64,000 nt of DNA from Peristeroidobacter agariperforans (GTDB lineage: Bacteria > Pseudomonadota > Gammaproteobacteria > Steroidobacterales > Steroidobacteraceae), in assembly GCF_004138335.1 (NCBI RefSeq), contig NZ_RYFW01000002.1, positions 353,501-417,500 on the forward strand. Reading direction: 5' to 3'. Shown here one piece after another: positions 36,252 to 48,561 of the stretch. Every line of letters starts with the position of its first letter. Position 1 is the first letter of the stretch. The position numbers and the translations under genes were made by a program. Under the pieces are notes generated by a model. It did no database searches, was not told the origin of the DNA, and saw only the letters and a list, made by a program, of their open reading frames with translations.

Positions 36252-37973
36252 GTGGGCTTGTCGAGTCTCAGCATCAATACACGGCTGACCGTGGCGTTTT
36301 CGGTCGTCGTCGCCATCCTGATCGCGCTGATCGGGGTTGCGACCATGAGTCAGAACAAGCAGGTCGAAGCCCAGCGCAGCAACATTCGCACCTATGACGT
36401 CATCGAGCAGATCAATGGCTTGAGCGATGCGCTGATCAATATGGAAACCGGGGCGCGCGGCTTCCTGATCGCCGGCGTCGATTCGTTTCTGGAGCCGCTG
36501 AACCAGGGCCGCAGGGAATTCGACGAACATTTCGAGAGCGCCCAGGCGCTGGCCCGCGACGAGCGGGTGAAAGAAAAGCTCGAGGCGCTGCGCGCGGCCC
36601 AACAAGATTGGCTGACGCACGCCATCGAGCCGGCGATCGGCTTGCGACGCGAAGTGACCACCGGCGATGCGACCATGGCGGATATCGTCGCGCTCGAGCG
36701 CGAGGCTCGCGGCAAGAAGGGCATGGACGCCATGCGCGTGATGCTCGATGAGATCGGGCACATCCAGCAGAGCGTGCTGAAGGAGCGGGCCGCGGCGGCT
36801 GAAGAGGCGCGAATGTTCGCCAATTCGGCATTGGTGGGCGGCGGCGCGCTCGCCGTGATCCTGTCGATCGGGCTCGCTATTGCCATCGCGCGCAGCATCG
36901 TCAATCCGCTGCGTCAGGTGTTGCGGGCCACCGAAGACCTGCGCGCCGGCGATGGCGATCTCACTTATCAATTGCCGCCGATGAACGCCGAGTTCGGCGA
37001 GATCGCGCGTTCGCTCAATGGCTTCATCGACAAGCTGCACCGGATCATTGCGACGACCAAGTCGTTGTCGGCGTCCATGTCGAGCGGCGCTTTGCAGATC
37101 GCGCGCGGCAATGACGATCTCAATCAACGCACCCAGGAGCAGGCGGCTGCGCTGGAAGAAACTGCCTCGAGCATGGAAGAGATGACGGCGACGGTGAAAC
37201 AGAACGCCGACAATGCGCGTCAGGCCAATCAGCTCTCCATCAACGCGCGGGCGCACGCCGAGAAAGGCGGGCAGGTCGTGCAGCGGACCGTGGGCGCGAT
37301 GGACGAGATCAATGCCTCCAGTCGCAAGATCGCCGACATCATCGGTGTAATCGACGAGATCGCGTTCCAAACGAATCTGCTGGCGTTGAACGCGGCCGTC
37401 GAAGCGGCGCGAGCGGGCGAGCAGGGCCGGGGTTTCGCGGTCGTTGCCTCCGAAGTGCGCAGCCTCGCTCAGCGCAGCGCCAGCGCCGCCAAAGAGATCA
37501 AAGATCTGATCAATGACTCGGTCGACAAAGTGCGTACCGGCTCGGAGTTGGTCGACGAATCGGGCCGCACGCTCACCGACATCATGGAATCGGTGAAGCG
37601 CGTCAGCGATATCGTGGCCGAGATCGCCGCCGCCAGCGAAGAGCAGGCGCAGGGCATCGATCAAGTGAACAACGCCATCACGCAGATGGACTCGATGACG
37701 CAGCAGAACGCCGCGCTGGTCGAAGAGGCGTCAGCGGCCAGCAAGTCGCTCGAACAGCAAGGTCAGGGCCTGGTGGCCCAGGTCGGGCAGTTCCGTACTG
37801 CCGAGAATGTCACTTCGAACGTGTCGGCGCCGGTGGCCGCGGCGCGTCCGGCTGCAGTCGTCAAAACGATCAACAAACCCTCGCGCAAGCCGGCTGCGAA
37901 GTCCGCAGCGCGCGCCCCGGCGGCTGCCGCGCCGATGGCCAAGGCCAGCGGCGGCGATTGGCACGAATTCTAA
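36252..37973 (+). CDS. Methyl-accepting chemotaxis protein with CHASE3-like sensor
   Basis: 573 residues from GTG 36252 (GGAG five bases upstream; TTG 36237 is a less likely start). One membrane helix, a periplasmic four-helix sensor of CHASE3 type ([18 protein letters not shown]), a second helix near 195-215, then HAMP ([20 protein letters not shown]) and a signalling domain with the hairpin tip [15 protein letters not shown]. The tail is Ala/Pro-rich and ends in DWHEF, matching the xWxxF pentapeptide that tethers CheR. It should report a small-molecule or membrane signal to CheA/CheW, which are not in the window. Confidence 0.93.
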   Translation: MGLSSLSINTRLTVAFSVVVAILIALIGVATMSQNKQVEAQRSNIRTYDVIEQINGLSDALINMETGARGFLIAGVDSFLEPLNQGRREFDEHFESAQALARDERVKEKLEALRAAQQDWLTHAIEPAIGLRREVTTGDATMADIVALEREARGKKGMDAMRVMLDEIGHIQQSVLKERAAAAEEARMFANSALVGGGALAVILSIGLAIAIARSIVNPLRQVLRATEDLRAGDGDLTYQLPPMNAEFGEIARSLNGFIDKLHRIIATTKSLSASMSSGALQIARGNDDLNQRTQEQAAALEETASSMEEMTATVKQNADNARQANQLSINARAHAEKGGQVVQRTVGAMDEINASSRKIADIIGVIDEIAFQTNLLALNAAVEAARAGEQGRGFAVVASEVRSLAQRSASAAKEIKDLINDSVDKVRTGSELVDESGRTLTDIMESVKRVSDIVAEIAAASEEQAQGIDQVNNAITQMDSMTQQNAALVEEASAASKSLEQQGQGLVAQVGQFRTAENVTSNVSAPVAAARPAAVVKTINKPSRKPAAKSAARAPAAAAPMAKASGGDWHEF

Positions 37974-37979
37974 ACGACG

Positions 37980-40169
37980 CTAATCGGCGGTTACTCGCGC
38001 GTCGTTCCTGGTCGCTGCCGACTGTGGCAGCGTGAAATAGAACGACGTGCCTTGGCCGACCACGCTGTTCGCCCAGATCCTGCCGCCGTAACGCTGCACG
38101 ATGCGTGCAGCGGTGGCGAGGCCGATGCCGACGCCCGGGAACTCGGACATCGTGTGCATGCGGCGGAACGGCTCGAATAAATGTTGGGCGAAGTTCATGT
38201 CGAAGCCCACGCCGTTGTCCCGGACCACGAACGCCGGGCCGCATTTGTCTTCCTTGCGCGCCAGGGTCACCGAAGGCTCGGCGGTGCGCGTCGTATATTT
38301 CCAGGCATTGCTCAAGAGGTTGACCAGCAGGCTGCGCATCAAGCGCGGGTCGGCGCATATCGGCGGGCCGCAATCGATAGCGAAACGCACGCGATGACCC
38401 GGGTATTGCTGCTGCAATTCCTGGATCACCTCGGCCGCGACCGCGTTCAGGTCGATAGGCTTGCGCACCAGCTCGATCTTGGTCAGCTGGGCGAGGCCCA
38501 GCATGCCGTCGATCACATCGTTCATTCGTCGCACCGACGCTTCGATGCGCTCCATGCGATGGCTTGCTTCTTCATCGGGGTGTTGCGCGATCGCATCGCG
38601 CAGCATGCCGCAGTGGCCCGACATCGCATTCAACGGCGCTCGCAAATCGTGCGCGGCCGACGCGGTGAACTCCTCCAGATCGCGGTTGGCGAACGTCAGT
38701 TGCTGATTCATGGCCTGCAGCTCCCGAGTGCGTTCCTCCACCCGCCGCTCCAGCGACGCGGTGTGTCGCTCGATATCTTCGCGGAGCAAGGCCTGTTGGA
38801 GCGCAATCGCGAGCTGGTCGGCAATGCTGTGCGCCGCCTGCACGTGCTCGTCGCTGAACCACTGCGCGTGGCCGTCGATCAGTTCCAGCATGCCGAGCAG
38901 ATGTTGTTCGCCACGCAGCGGCAGTCCGACATAGGAAGCAACGCCGGCCCGACGCAGCTCATCGAACAGCTCAGCCTTGGAGTCCACAATGCGCAGGTCG
39001 CCCAGCCGGATGGTTTGGTCAGAGCCGACATCGCGCAGCGCCTCTTCATAGCTGGCGACCGAATGCACGCGCGGGATGAAGTTTGTGGAGCCGCAAGTGC
39101 CCGCAGCCAGCAGCCGATGCGCGCTGGAGTTCCGATCGAACACGATCAGGCTGGCGCCGGCGCACGGAATGATCCGGCGCAGATGATCGAGCGCCTTGCC
39201 GGCGATCTCGCGAGTGGAGCGCATGCCGAGGATGGCGCGGTCCAGCTCGGCAACGGCCTCGACCCGGCGCAGGTGAGCGAGCAGCGCATGGTCGCTACGC
39301 CGGACGATTTGCGAGTTCCACCACACCAGCAGGGAGAAACCCAGCATGTTGAGAGCGGTGAACATCGCAAGCCCGATGTCGCCGTCGTAAATGCCGCCCT
39401 GCTGACCTTGCAGCAGCAGCCAGCCGACGATGACCGGAAGCAGGATCGCTGCCGGCAGCAAGCGGCGTAGTTCCGCACCTGCCCGATCCGGTGCAATGAC
39501 CTGGCCGGCCAGCACGAAACGTGGATGGACGGTCAGCGTGGCCAAGGTGAGCAGCAACAAACCGAGCGCTGTATGCAATGCCACGACCGAGAAGCCGGGC
39601 AATGAATACAGCGACGCCGCTTGATAGGCATAGCCGAGGACCATGATGAGCGAGCTCACCATGACGAGCAGCACCGTCAGCTCCATTGCCAGCCACAGGC
39701 GCGTCAGCCGGGCGGGCCAGGGCAGCGCCGCGATGGTGAACAGGCTGAAACTGATCGCGGAGATCGGCGACATGCGCCACGGAAACACCGAAATATGATT
39801 CGGGGGATCATGAGGGACCAGCAACCGGTCTATGCCGACCGGCGCGCGCAGCACATAACTGAGCAGCGTCGTGCTGGCGACCAGCAGTAACAAAGCGGCT
39901 GCCGCTGGCTGAATGCGGATCAACAAACGGCTCAACATTCCAACGTTCGGACGCGAGTGCGCGGCCAGGCCGGCAAGCGACATGCCGCCGAGTATGAAAC
40001 AAAGCGCGGTATTCGGCTTCAGCGTGCCCAGTCCGGGCACGAGAATCTGAAATATTGGTTGGGACAGCCACCAGCCGATCAGCGCGGTGGCGCCGACGGC
40101 GACGCAAAGGATGGCGACGGCGCGAGCAAACGATATCAAGGCCAGCGGCGGGCCGGGCGGTGCTGCCAT
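37980..40169 (-). CDS. Membrane sensor histidine kinase with GAF domain
   Basis: About 729 residues. An eight-span membrane module (about 1-290) contains PNTALCFILGG, GIDRLL and VALHTALGLLLLT and resembles that of the sensor at 1-1961. A GAF domain (about 310-450, VASYVGLPLRGEQHLLGML) follows, then a coiled coil, HisKA with AAHDLRAPLNAM, and an ATPase domain (NLLSNAWKY, DNGVGF, GVGIGLA). There is no receiver, so a separate partner is expected. The start is ATG 40169 or GTG 40172; neither has a strong ribosome binding site. Convergent with the MCP gene, 6 bases apart. Confidence 0.9.
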   Translation of the reverse strand: MAAPPGPPLALISFARAVAILCVAVGATALIGWWLSQPIFQILVPGLGTLKPNTALCFILGGMSLAGLAAHSRPNVGMLSRLLIRIQPAAAALLLLVASTTLLSYVLRAPVGIDRLLVPHDPPNHISVFPWRMSPISAISFSLFTIAALPWPARLTRLWLAMELTVLLVMVSSLIMVLGYAYQAASLYSLPGFSVVALHTALGLLLLTLATLTVHPRFVLAGQVIAPDRAGAELRRLLPAAILLPVIVGWLLLQGQQGGIYDGDIGLAMFTALNMLGFSLLVWWNSQIVRRSDHALLAHLRRVEAVAELDRAILGMRSTREIAGKALDHLRRIIPCAGASLIVFDRNSSAHRLLAAGTCGSTNFIPRVHSVASYEEALRDVGSDQTIRLGDLRIVDSKAELFDELRRAGVASYVGLPLRGEQHLLGMLELIDGHAQWFSDEHVQAAHSIADQLAIALQQALLREDIERHTASLERRVEERTRELQAMNQQLTFANRDLEEFTASAAHDLRAPLNAMSGHCGMLRDAIAQHPDEEASHRMERIEASVRRMNDVIDGMLGLAQLTKIELVRKPIDLNAVAAEVIQELQQQYPGHRVRFAIDCGPPICADPRLMRSLLVNLLSNAWKYTTRTAEPSVTLARKEDKCGPAFVVRDNGVGFDMNFAQHLFEPFRRMHTMSEFPGVGIGLATAARIVQRYGGRIWANSVVGQGTSFYFTLPQSAATRNDARVTAD

Positions 40170-40570
40170 CACGGCGGCCGGAGTCGGTGAGGAAATGTTA
40201 TGTTTGTTGTTCAGGGGAGGTCCTCGTCGCGCGCCTGGGTCCGGTTCGGCTTCGCTGCACCCTGGATTGTGCGATCAGTCTAAATAGCCCACTCACTACG
40301 CGGAGTCCGCATCTATACGCACCTCCGCGTAAGGGGCCAGGGTGATGGTGATTCACCTGCTGCACAAGCGTCCTAAGGAACAATCGGCGGCTCGCCCACG
40401 CAGCGGAGTTTTTGCTGATTTGTATGTGCAGCTTACTGTGCTTGCGCAGCAAATGGATACACTGCCGCAGCCTGGGCGTGCTGACGCGAGAATCCGAATG
40501 AGGGTTCCTCGGCAGCGGAAGGCAACTACGCCGACGAGGTCATGCAGATGTTCCTTCGTGCGATCCTGCG
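40170..40570. other. Intergenic region with a long inverted repeat
   Basis: About 400 bases between the GAF kinase (leftward) and the 3' end of the GGDEF-EAL gene. A perfect 9-base inverted repeat lies at 40297-40331. A plus-strand frame from 40342 has no recognisable protein character and reads on into the antisense of the GGDEF-EAL gene. Nothing else is supported. Confidence 0.55.
40297..40331. repeat. 9-bp inverted repeat, candidate operator
   Basis: TACGCGGAG (40297-40305) and CTCCGCGTA (40323-40331) are exact complements separated by 17 bases. It lies about 130 bases before the GAF kinase start. The long spacer and absence of a T run argue for a protein-binding site over a terminator, but a stem-loop is possible. 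Confidence 0.5.
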
Positions 40571-42910
40571 CTAGGCGGCCGGCGCCTGAACCTGGTCTGC
40601 CACGCGCTCCAGCGCCCGCGCTTTCATTGTTTCGGTGAAACGGCGCATTTCGCCCATCTGTTCTAACAGCGCGCGGCATTGGTTCGCCGGAACCGGTTTG
40701 CTGAAGTGATAGCCTTGGCCGCGATGGCACCCCATCTCGCGCAGGCAGTCCAGCTGCTCTGCAGTCTCGATGCCTTCGGCGATGGTGTCGATGCCGAGCT
40801 GCTTCGCCATGGCCAGCACGCCGCGCACGATGGCTGCATCGCTCGGATCGACGGTAATGTTTCTGACGAACGCCTGATCGATCTTTACCGCGTCGATGGG
40901 CAGATGCTTCAGATAGCTCAGGTTCGAGAAGCCGGTGCCGAAGTCATCCAGGTAGACCTTCGAGCCTGCCTGGCGCAACGTGTCGATCATGGCCACGCTC
41001 TTGGTCGAGTTCTGCAGCCACGCCGACTCCGTGACTTCGAACGAGAGCCATTTGGGATCGAGCCCGTGCTGTAGCGCCAGTTCGTGACAACGCGCCGGAA
41101 AGTCGGCGCGCTCGAACTGTAATGGTGCAACGTTGACGGCTACCGGCACCAGCGGCACGGCGGCTCGCTGCCATTCAGCCAGTTGTTCGATGACCCTTCT
41201 TAGAATCTGCTCGCCCAGCGGCACGATCAGGCCGCTCTTTTCCGCGACCGGAATGAAGCGCCCCGGCGAAACGACGCCCAGCTCCGGATGCCGCCAGCGC
41301 GCCAGCGCTTCGAAGGACGTGAGCCGGCCGCTCTGCAGATCCACCAGCGGCTGGAATTCCAGATAGATCTGCTCGCTGCCGATCGCCCGGCGCAGCGCCT
41401 GTTCGATCGCGACATGCTCGCTCAGCTCGGTGTTCATTTTCGCGTCGAACAGCTGGAAGTTGTCGCGGCCCAGCTCCTTGGCCCGATACAAAGCGATATC
41501 GGCGTGTTTCAACAGCGCTTCGGCGTCGGCGCCATCGTGCGGATAGACCGCGACGCCGATGCTCGCCGTCATGGAAACCGTTGCATCGTGCAGCGGAATG
41601 GGCTCTCGCAGAGTGGTGAGCAGCCGGCTCGCCAACGCACGAATCTCGAGCATGCCGTTCAACGTCGGCGCGACGACCACGAATTCGTCGCCGCCGGAAC
41701 GGATGACGATGTCGGCGGGCCGGGTCGCAGCCTGCACCCGCTGCGCGACGATCTTGATCAACTGATCGCCGATGCCATGGCAGCGCGACTCGTTGATATG
41801 TTTGAAATGATCCAGGTCGACATATAACAATGTCAGCGGGCGGCCGGCTGCAGCGGCTTCCTGCAATAGCTCCGGCAGGCGCTTGCGCAGGTGCACCCGA
41901 TTCGGCAGCGCGGTCAACGAATCGTGCTCGCCGACATGGTCCAGCGTCTGTCGATGGCGCTGTTCGGCTTCGGTCTGCAGCCGCCAGCTTTGTTTGAGCC
42001 GCAGGACCAGGCAGGTCAGCGATCCGGCGCAGGCGACCAGCACCAGCGCGATCGCGCCGATCAGCATGAACGTAGTGCGACGGCCGAGTGTCCCGATATC
42101 CCGTTTGCTCGGCGCGCTCAGCATCGCGACCGGTTGTCCGTGCATGTCTCGCAACAGCGCGTAGCTCATCGCATGTTCGTCGTCGACGTTGGTGGCAAAG
42201 ATCGGCGGCGCGTCGGCGGTCGCTATCCAACGGCGCACGTCGGCGGGCAGTTCGGCGCGCTCCAGCGCAGCGTGGCCGATCCGCGTCATGACCGCAGGCA
42301 GCTGGCTGGTTTGCCCGATACGCATGATCTCGTCCGGGTCGAAGTAGCGCACGAATAGTAGGAACGCGCCGGTCGGATCGCTCTTGTCGGAGCGGTTGAT
42401 CTCGATCATGGAGAACGCGACCGGGCCTCGCGGGGTGTCGACGATGCGTTCGACCGGGGCGCGGTCACGCCAGTCGTGGGGCTCGTCGCGCAGATGAAGG
42501 AACAGTCGCAGCAGATCCGGCGGCGCGGGGTATCGCAGCCGGCGCTGGCGTTCCAGCAACTCGGCGGAGAACACCAGCTCGCCGCGAGCATTCAGGATCC
42601 CGACCATGTCGACTTCCATGCCGGCCAGGGAGTAGGGCGTGAAATTCACGTCGACGAAGTCCTGAGTGGGATGCTGGATGTATCGGTACATCTGATCCCA
42701 CTGAGCGTAGTCGCGGGCGCTGATCGCGAGCTGGCTCAGGTCGGCGTCCACCGCCTGCACGAGCTGCTCGGCCTTGCGCAGGGTTTGAGCGTTTTCGATG
42801 GCGTCGAACCGGCTTACAAACAGTTTTGCGGCCACGGCCAGCGTCAGGGCGAGCACGGTGCAAGCCGAGAGGAAGCCGATCAGGAGTTTGGTGCGCGAGC
42901 CGGAGACCAC
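40571..42910 (-). CDS. CHASE4-GGDEF-EAL cyclic-di-GMP protein
   Basis: About 780 residues. Two membrane helices flank a periplasmic domain of CHASE4 type (ARDYAQWDQMYRYI). The GGDEF domain has intact RSGGDEFVVV. The EAL domain keeps FEALARW, the catalytic Glu in SFEVTES, DDFGTGFS, the Lys in VKIDQAF, AEGIET and QGYHFSKP, so phosphodiesterase activity is expected. It may both make and degrade cyclic-di-GMP. The start is uncertain: GTG 42910 puts the first helix at the N-terminus, while TTG 43000 adds 30 residues of doubtful coding quality. The FixJ-type regulator gene lies just upstream in the same direction. Confidence 0.92.
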   Translation of the reverse strand: MVSGSRTKLLIGFLSACTVLALTLAVAAKLFVSRFDAIENAQTLRKAEQLVQAVDADLSQLAISARDYAQWDQMYRYIQHPTQDFVDVNFTPYSLAGMEVDMVGILNARGELVFSAELLERQRRLRYPAPPDLLRLFLHLRDEPHDWRDRAPVERIVDTPRGPVAFSMIEINRSDKSDPTGAFLLFVRYFDPDEIMRIGQTSQLPAVMTRIGHAALERAELPADVRRWIATADAPPIFATNVDDEHAMSYALLRDMHGQPVAMLSAPSKRDIGTLGRRTTFMLIGAIALVLVACAGSLTCLVLRLKQSWRLQTEAEQRHRQTLDHVGEHDSLTALPNRVHLRKRLPELLQEAAAAGRPLTLLYVDLDHFKHINESRCHGIGDQLIKIVAQRVQAATRPADIVIRSGGDEFVVVAPTLNGMLEIRALASRLLTTLREPIPLHDATVSMTASIGVAVYPHDGADAEALLKHADIALYRAKELGRDNFQLFDAKMNTELSEHVAIEQALRRAIGSEQIYLEFQPLVDLQSGRLTSFEALARWRHPELGVVSPGRFIPVAEKSGLIVPLGEQILRRVIEQLAEWQRAAVPLVPVAVNVAPLQFERADFPARCHELALQHGLDPKWLSFEVTESAWLQNSTKSVAMIDTLRQAGSKVYLDDFGTGFSNLSYLKHLPIDAVKIDQAFVRNITVDPSDAAIVRGVLAMAKQLGIDTIAEGIETAEQLDCLREMGCHRGQGYHFSKPVPANQCRALLEQMGEMRRFTETMKARALERVADQVQAPAA

Positions 42911-43065
42911 TTGGATGGGAGTCGAAGCCAGAGAACGAGCGAACGCGCGTGATTCAACATCACATCCGTCCGCACGGCGGCATAGGAGTCCACAATCCAA
43001 ACGGATTGAGGGAACGCCTCATCGGGCGACGAGGTCTTCGCTGTCCGGCCGGGCAGCGTGCGGCC

Positions 43066-43695
43066 TTAAGCGTGGCCGACGCCGGACTGGATGATCATGT
43101 GCATGCGGACCAGATGGGCCAGCGAGTGGGCGCCCATCTTGTCCATGATGTTGCCGCGATGGACTTCGACGGTGCGTTCGCTCAGCCCCAGATCCAGGGC
43201 AATGACTTTATTGGCGCGCCCATCCACCACCAGCTGTAGCACTTCCTTCTCACGAGCGCTGAGGGTGAGGAAACGGGAGCGGATATCTGCATGGCGGCGG
43301 ATGCTCTCCCGGTTCTGCGCATCCTTCTTGACTGCCGCGTTGACCCGTTCGATCAGGTCCTGGTGCCGGACCGGCTTCTCCAGGAAATCGAAGGCGCCTT
43401 CCCGCATGGCTTCCACGACCATCGGGATGTCGGCGTGGTTGGTGATCAGGATCACCGGCAGGATGGAGCCGATGCGGATCAGGTGACGCTGCAGCTCGAG
43501 CCCGCTCATTTCGGGCAGGCGCACGTCCAGGATCAATGTGCCCGGCTGCGTGTGATCGAGCTTCTCCAGGAATTGCGAAGGTCGGCCGTAAGAAACCGCG
43601 ACATGACCGGCGGCCTGCACGACCGCCGACAATACATCGCGGACCTCGTCGTCGTCATCCAAAATATGGACGACCGGGTGCGCTGTTTTATTCAT
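43066..43695 (-). CDS. FixJ/LuxR-type response regulator
   Basis: 209 residues from ATG 43695, preceded by AGAGG. The receiver has HILDDDDEVRD, phospho-acceptor Asp in LILDVRLPEMSG, ITNHADIPMVVEAM (close to the FixJ pattern) and Lys in FLEKPVRHQ. The C-terminal LuxR helix-turn-helix includes LSAREKEVLQLV and LGLSERTVEVHRGNIMDKM. It should activate transcription when phosphorylated. The kinase is unknown; the divergent hybrid kinase at 43963 is a candidate. The shared upstream region holds repeated ACTACCG motifs. Confidence 0.94.
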   Translation of the reverse strand: MNKTAHPVVHILDDDDEVRDVLSAVVQAAGHVAVSYGRPSQFLEKLDHTQPGTLILDVRLPEMSGLELQRHLIRIGSILPVILITNHADIPMVVEAMREGAFDFLEKPVRHQDLIERVNAAVKKDAQNRESIRRHADIRSRFLTLSAREKEVLQLVVDGRANKVIALDLGLSERTVEVHRGNIMDKMGAHSLAHLVRMHMIIQSGVGHA

Positions 43696-43761
43696 CCCCA
43701 CCTCTCCCTGATGTCCCCGTCTCGTCTGAAGCAGTGTACATCGCGCAGGAAAACTAGGCAT

Positions 43762-43912
43762 CTAACGTAGTTAAGTTGTTGTTACTACCGTTGGGGCGGC
43801 AACGGGGCATGACATGCCAATGATCGGTGCAAAGCTGCAACCGACCCCGCTTTCGAATGCTGTAGGCGCGTTAACTACCGATTGCTAGCGGTGGCCACCG
43901 TAACTATCGTGC
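43762..43912. repeat. Cluster of ACTACCG-type repeats in the fixJ-like/hybrid kinase intergenic region
   Basis: ACTACCG occurs at 43784-43790 (in GTTACTACCG) and 43874-43880 (in TTAACTACCG), and ACTATCG at 43903-43909 (in GTAACTATCG). A related inverted copy, ACGTAGTTAAG, lies at 43765-43775. The elements all sit between two divergent signalling genes, as expected for operators of an autoregulated response regulator. Confidence 0.45.
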
Positions 43913-43962
43913 TGCGGCTTTCAGCTCGGGGCCGCTGCCGATGTTGCAACAGTTACTGGAAC

Positions 43963-47646
<3,684 letters not shown>

Positions 47647-47668
47647 CGCAGTGAGTGCGTGCCTCGTC

Positions 47669-48535
47669 ATGATGCCGGAGGAACAACCAACGTCGACCTT
47701 TGCCGTGATGGCGGACAATGGGCGGGGCGCCGGGCCGGACCTGCACCAGTTCCTGGACCGGTTGTTCGATCTGAGCGGGGTCGATCTGAGCGGTTATAGC
47801 AAGCGCGCCTTGCTGCGTCGCTTGCGCAGCCTGCTCAGCGGCGAGGGATTGTCGGGGCTCGGCGAGCTCTGCGAGCGCATCGGCAACGATCCGCGCTTTC
47901 TCGCGCACGTGCTCGATCGGCTGATGCTGCGGGTCACGACCATGTTTCGCGATCCGTCGTTCTTTCGTTTGTTTCGGGATCGGGTCGTGCCGCTGTTGCG
48001 GACGTATCCGTACCCCCGGCTGTGGGTAGCCGGTTGCTCCACCGGACAGGAGGCGTACTCGCTGGCGATTGTGCTGCGTGAAGAAGGCTTGTACGACCGC
48101 TGCCGGATTTACGCGACCGATCTCAACGAGGCGGTGCTCGAGAAGGCGCGCAGCGGCGTATTGCCGCTGGTCGCGCTAGATGAGTACGAGCAGAACTATC
48201 GCGCAGCCGGCGGCATCCGCGCGCTGTCCGATTACTACGTTCGAGGCGAGACGTCGGCCGTGCTCGATCCCGCCGTGCTGGATCGAATCGCCGTGTTTCG
48301 CCACGACCTGGCGCGCGACGCGTCGTTCAACGAATTTCACGTGATCTTCTGTCGCAACGTGCTGATGTATTTCGACGAGGCGTTGCGCTACCGCGTGCAC
48401 CAGTTGTTCAGCGACAGCCTGGTGCGACTGGGATTTCTGGGGCTGGGCCAGAGTGAATCGCTGCACCTGAGCCGGCATGAATCGCAATATGAATTGCTGT
48501 CGCGACGCCACCGCTTGTATCGCAGGGTGGGCTGA
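47669..48535 (+). CDS. CheR-type protein-glutamate methyltransferase
   Basis: About 288 residues; ATG 47669 is chosen, with GTG 47651 and ATG 47708 possible. The N-terminal helical domain (about 15-90) is followed by a SAM-binding Rossmann domain: WVAGCSTGQEAYSLAI, then YATDLNEAVLEKA and FCRNVLMYFD. CheR methylates glutamates on chemoreceptors. Here it sits between two kinase genes instead of beside cheB, cheA or cheW, so it may serve a hybrid signalling pathway or methylate the MCP encoded at 36252, whose tail ends in a CheR-binding-like DWHEF. Confidence 0.9.
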   Translation: MMPEEQPTSTFAVMADNGRGAGPDLHQFLDRLFDLSGVDLSGYSKRALLRRLRSLLSGEGLSGLGELCERIGNDPRFLAHVLDRLMLRVTTMFRDPSFFRLFRDRVVPLLRTYPYPRLWVAGCSTGQEAYSLAIVLREEGLYDRCRIYATDLNEAVLEKARSGVLPLVALDEYEQNYRAAGGIRALSDYYVRGETSAVLDPAVLDRIAVFRHDLARDASFNEFHVIFCRNVLMYFDEALRYRVHQLFSDSLVRLGFLGLGQSESLHLSRHESQYELLSRRHRLYRRVG

Positions 48536-48561
48536 GCGAGGTGACACGGGAGACTGCGGCG

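Noticed and set aside
40342-40638. Plus-strand frame of 98 codons in the gap after the GAF kinase
   Set aside because: Its last third is antisense to the GGDEF-EAL gene and the composition is not protein-like; no motif found. A second frame open from 40485 to 40574 has no start codon.
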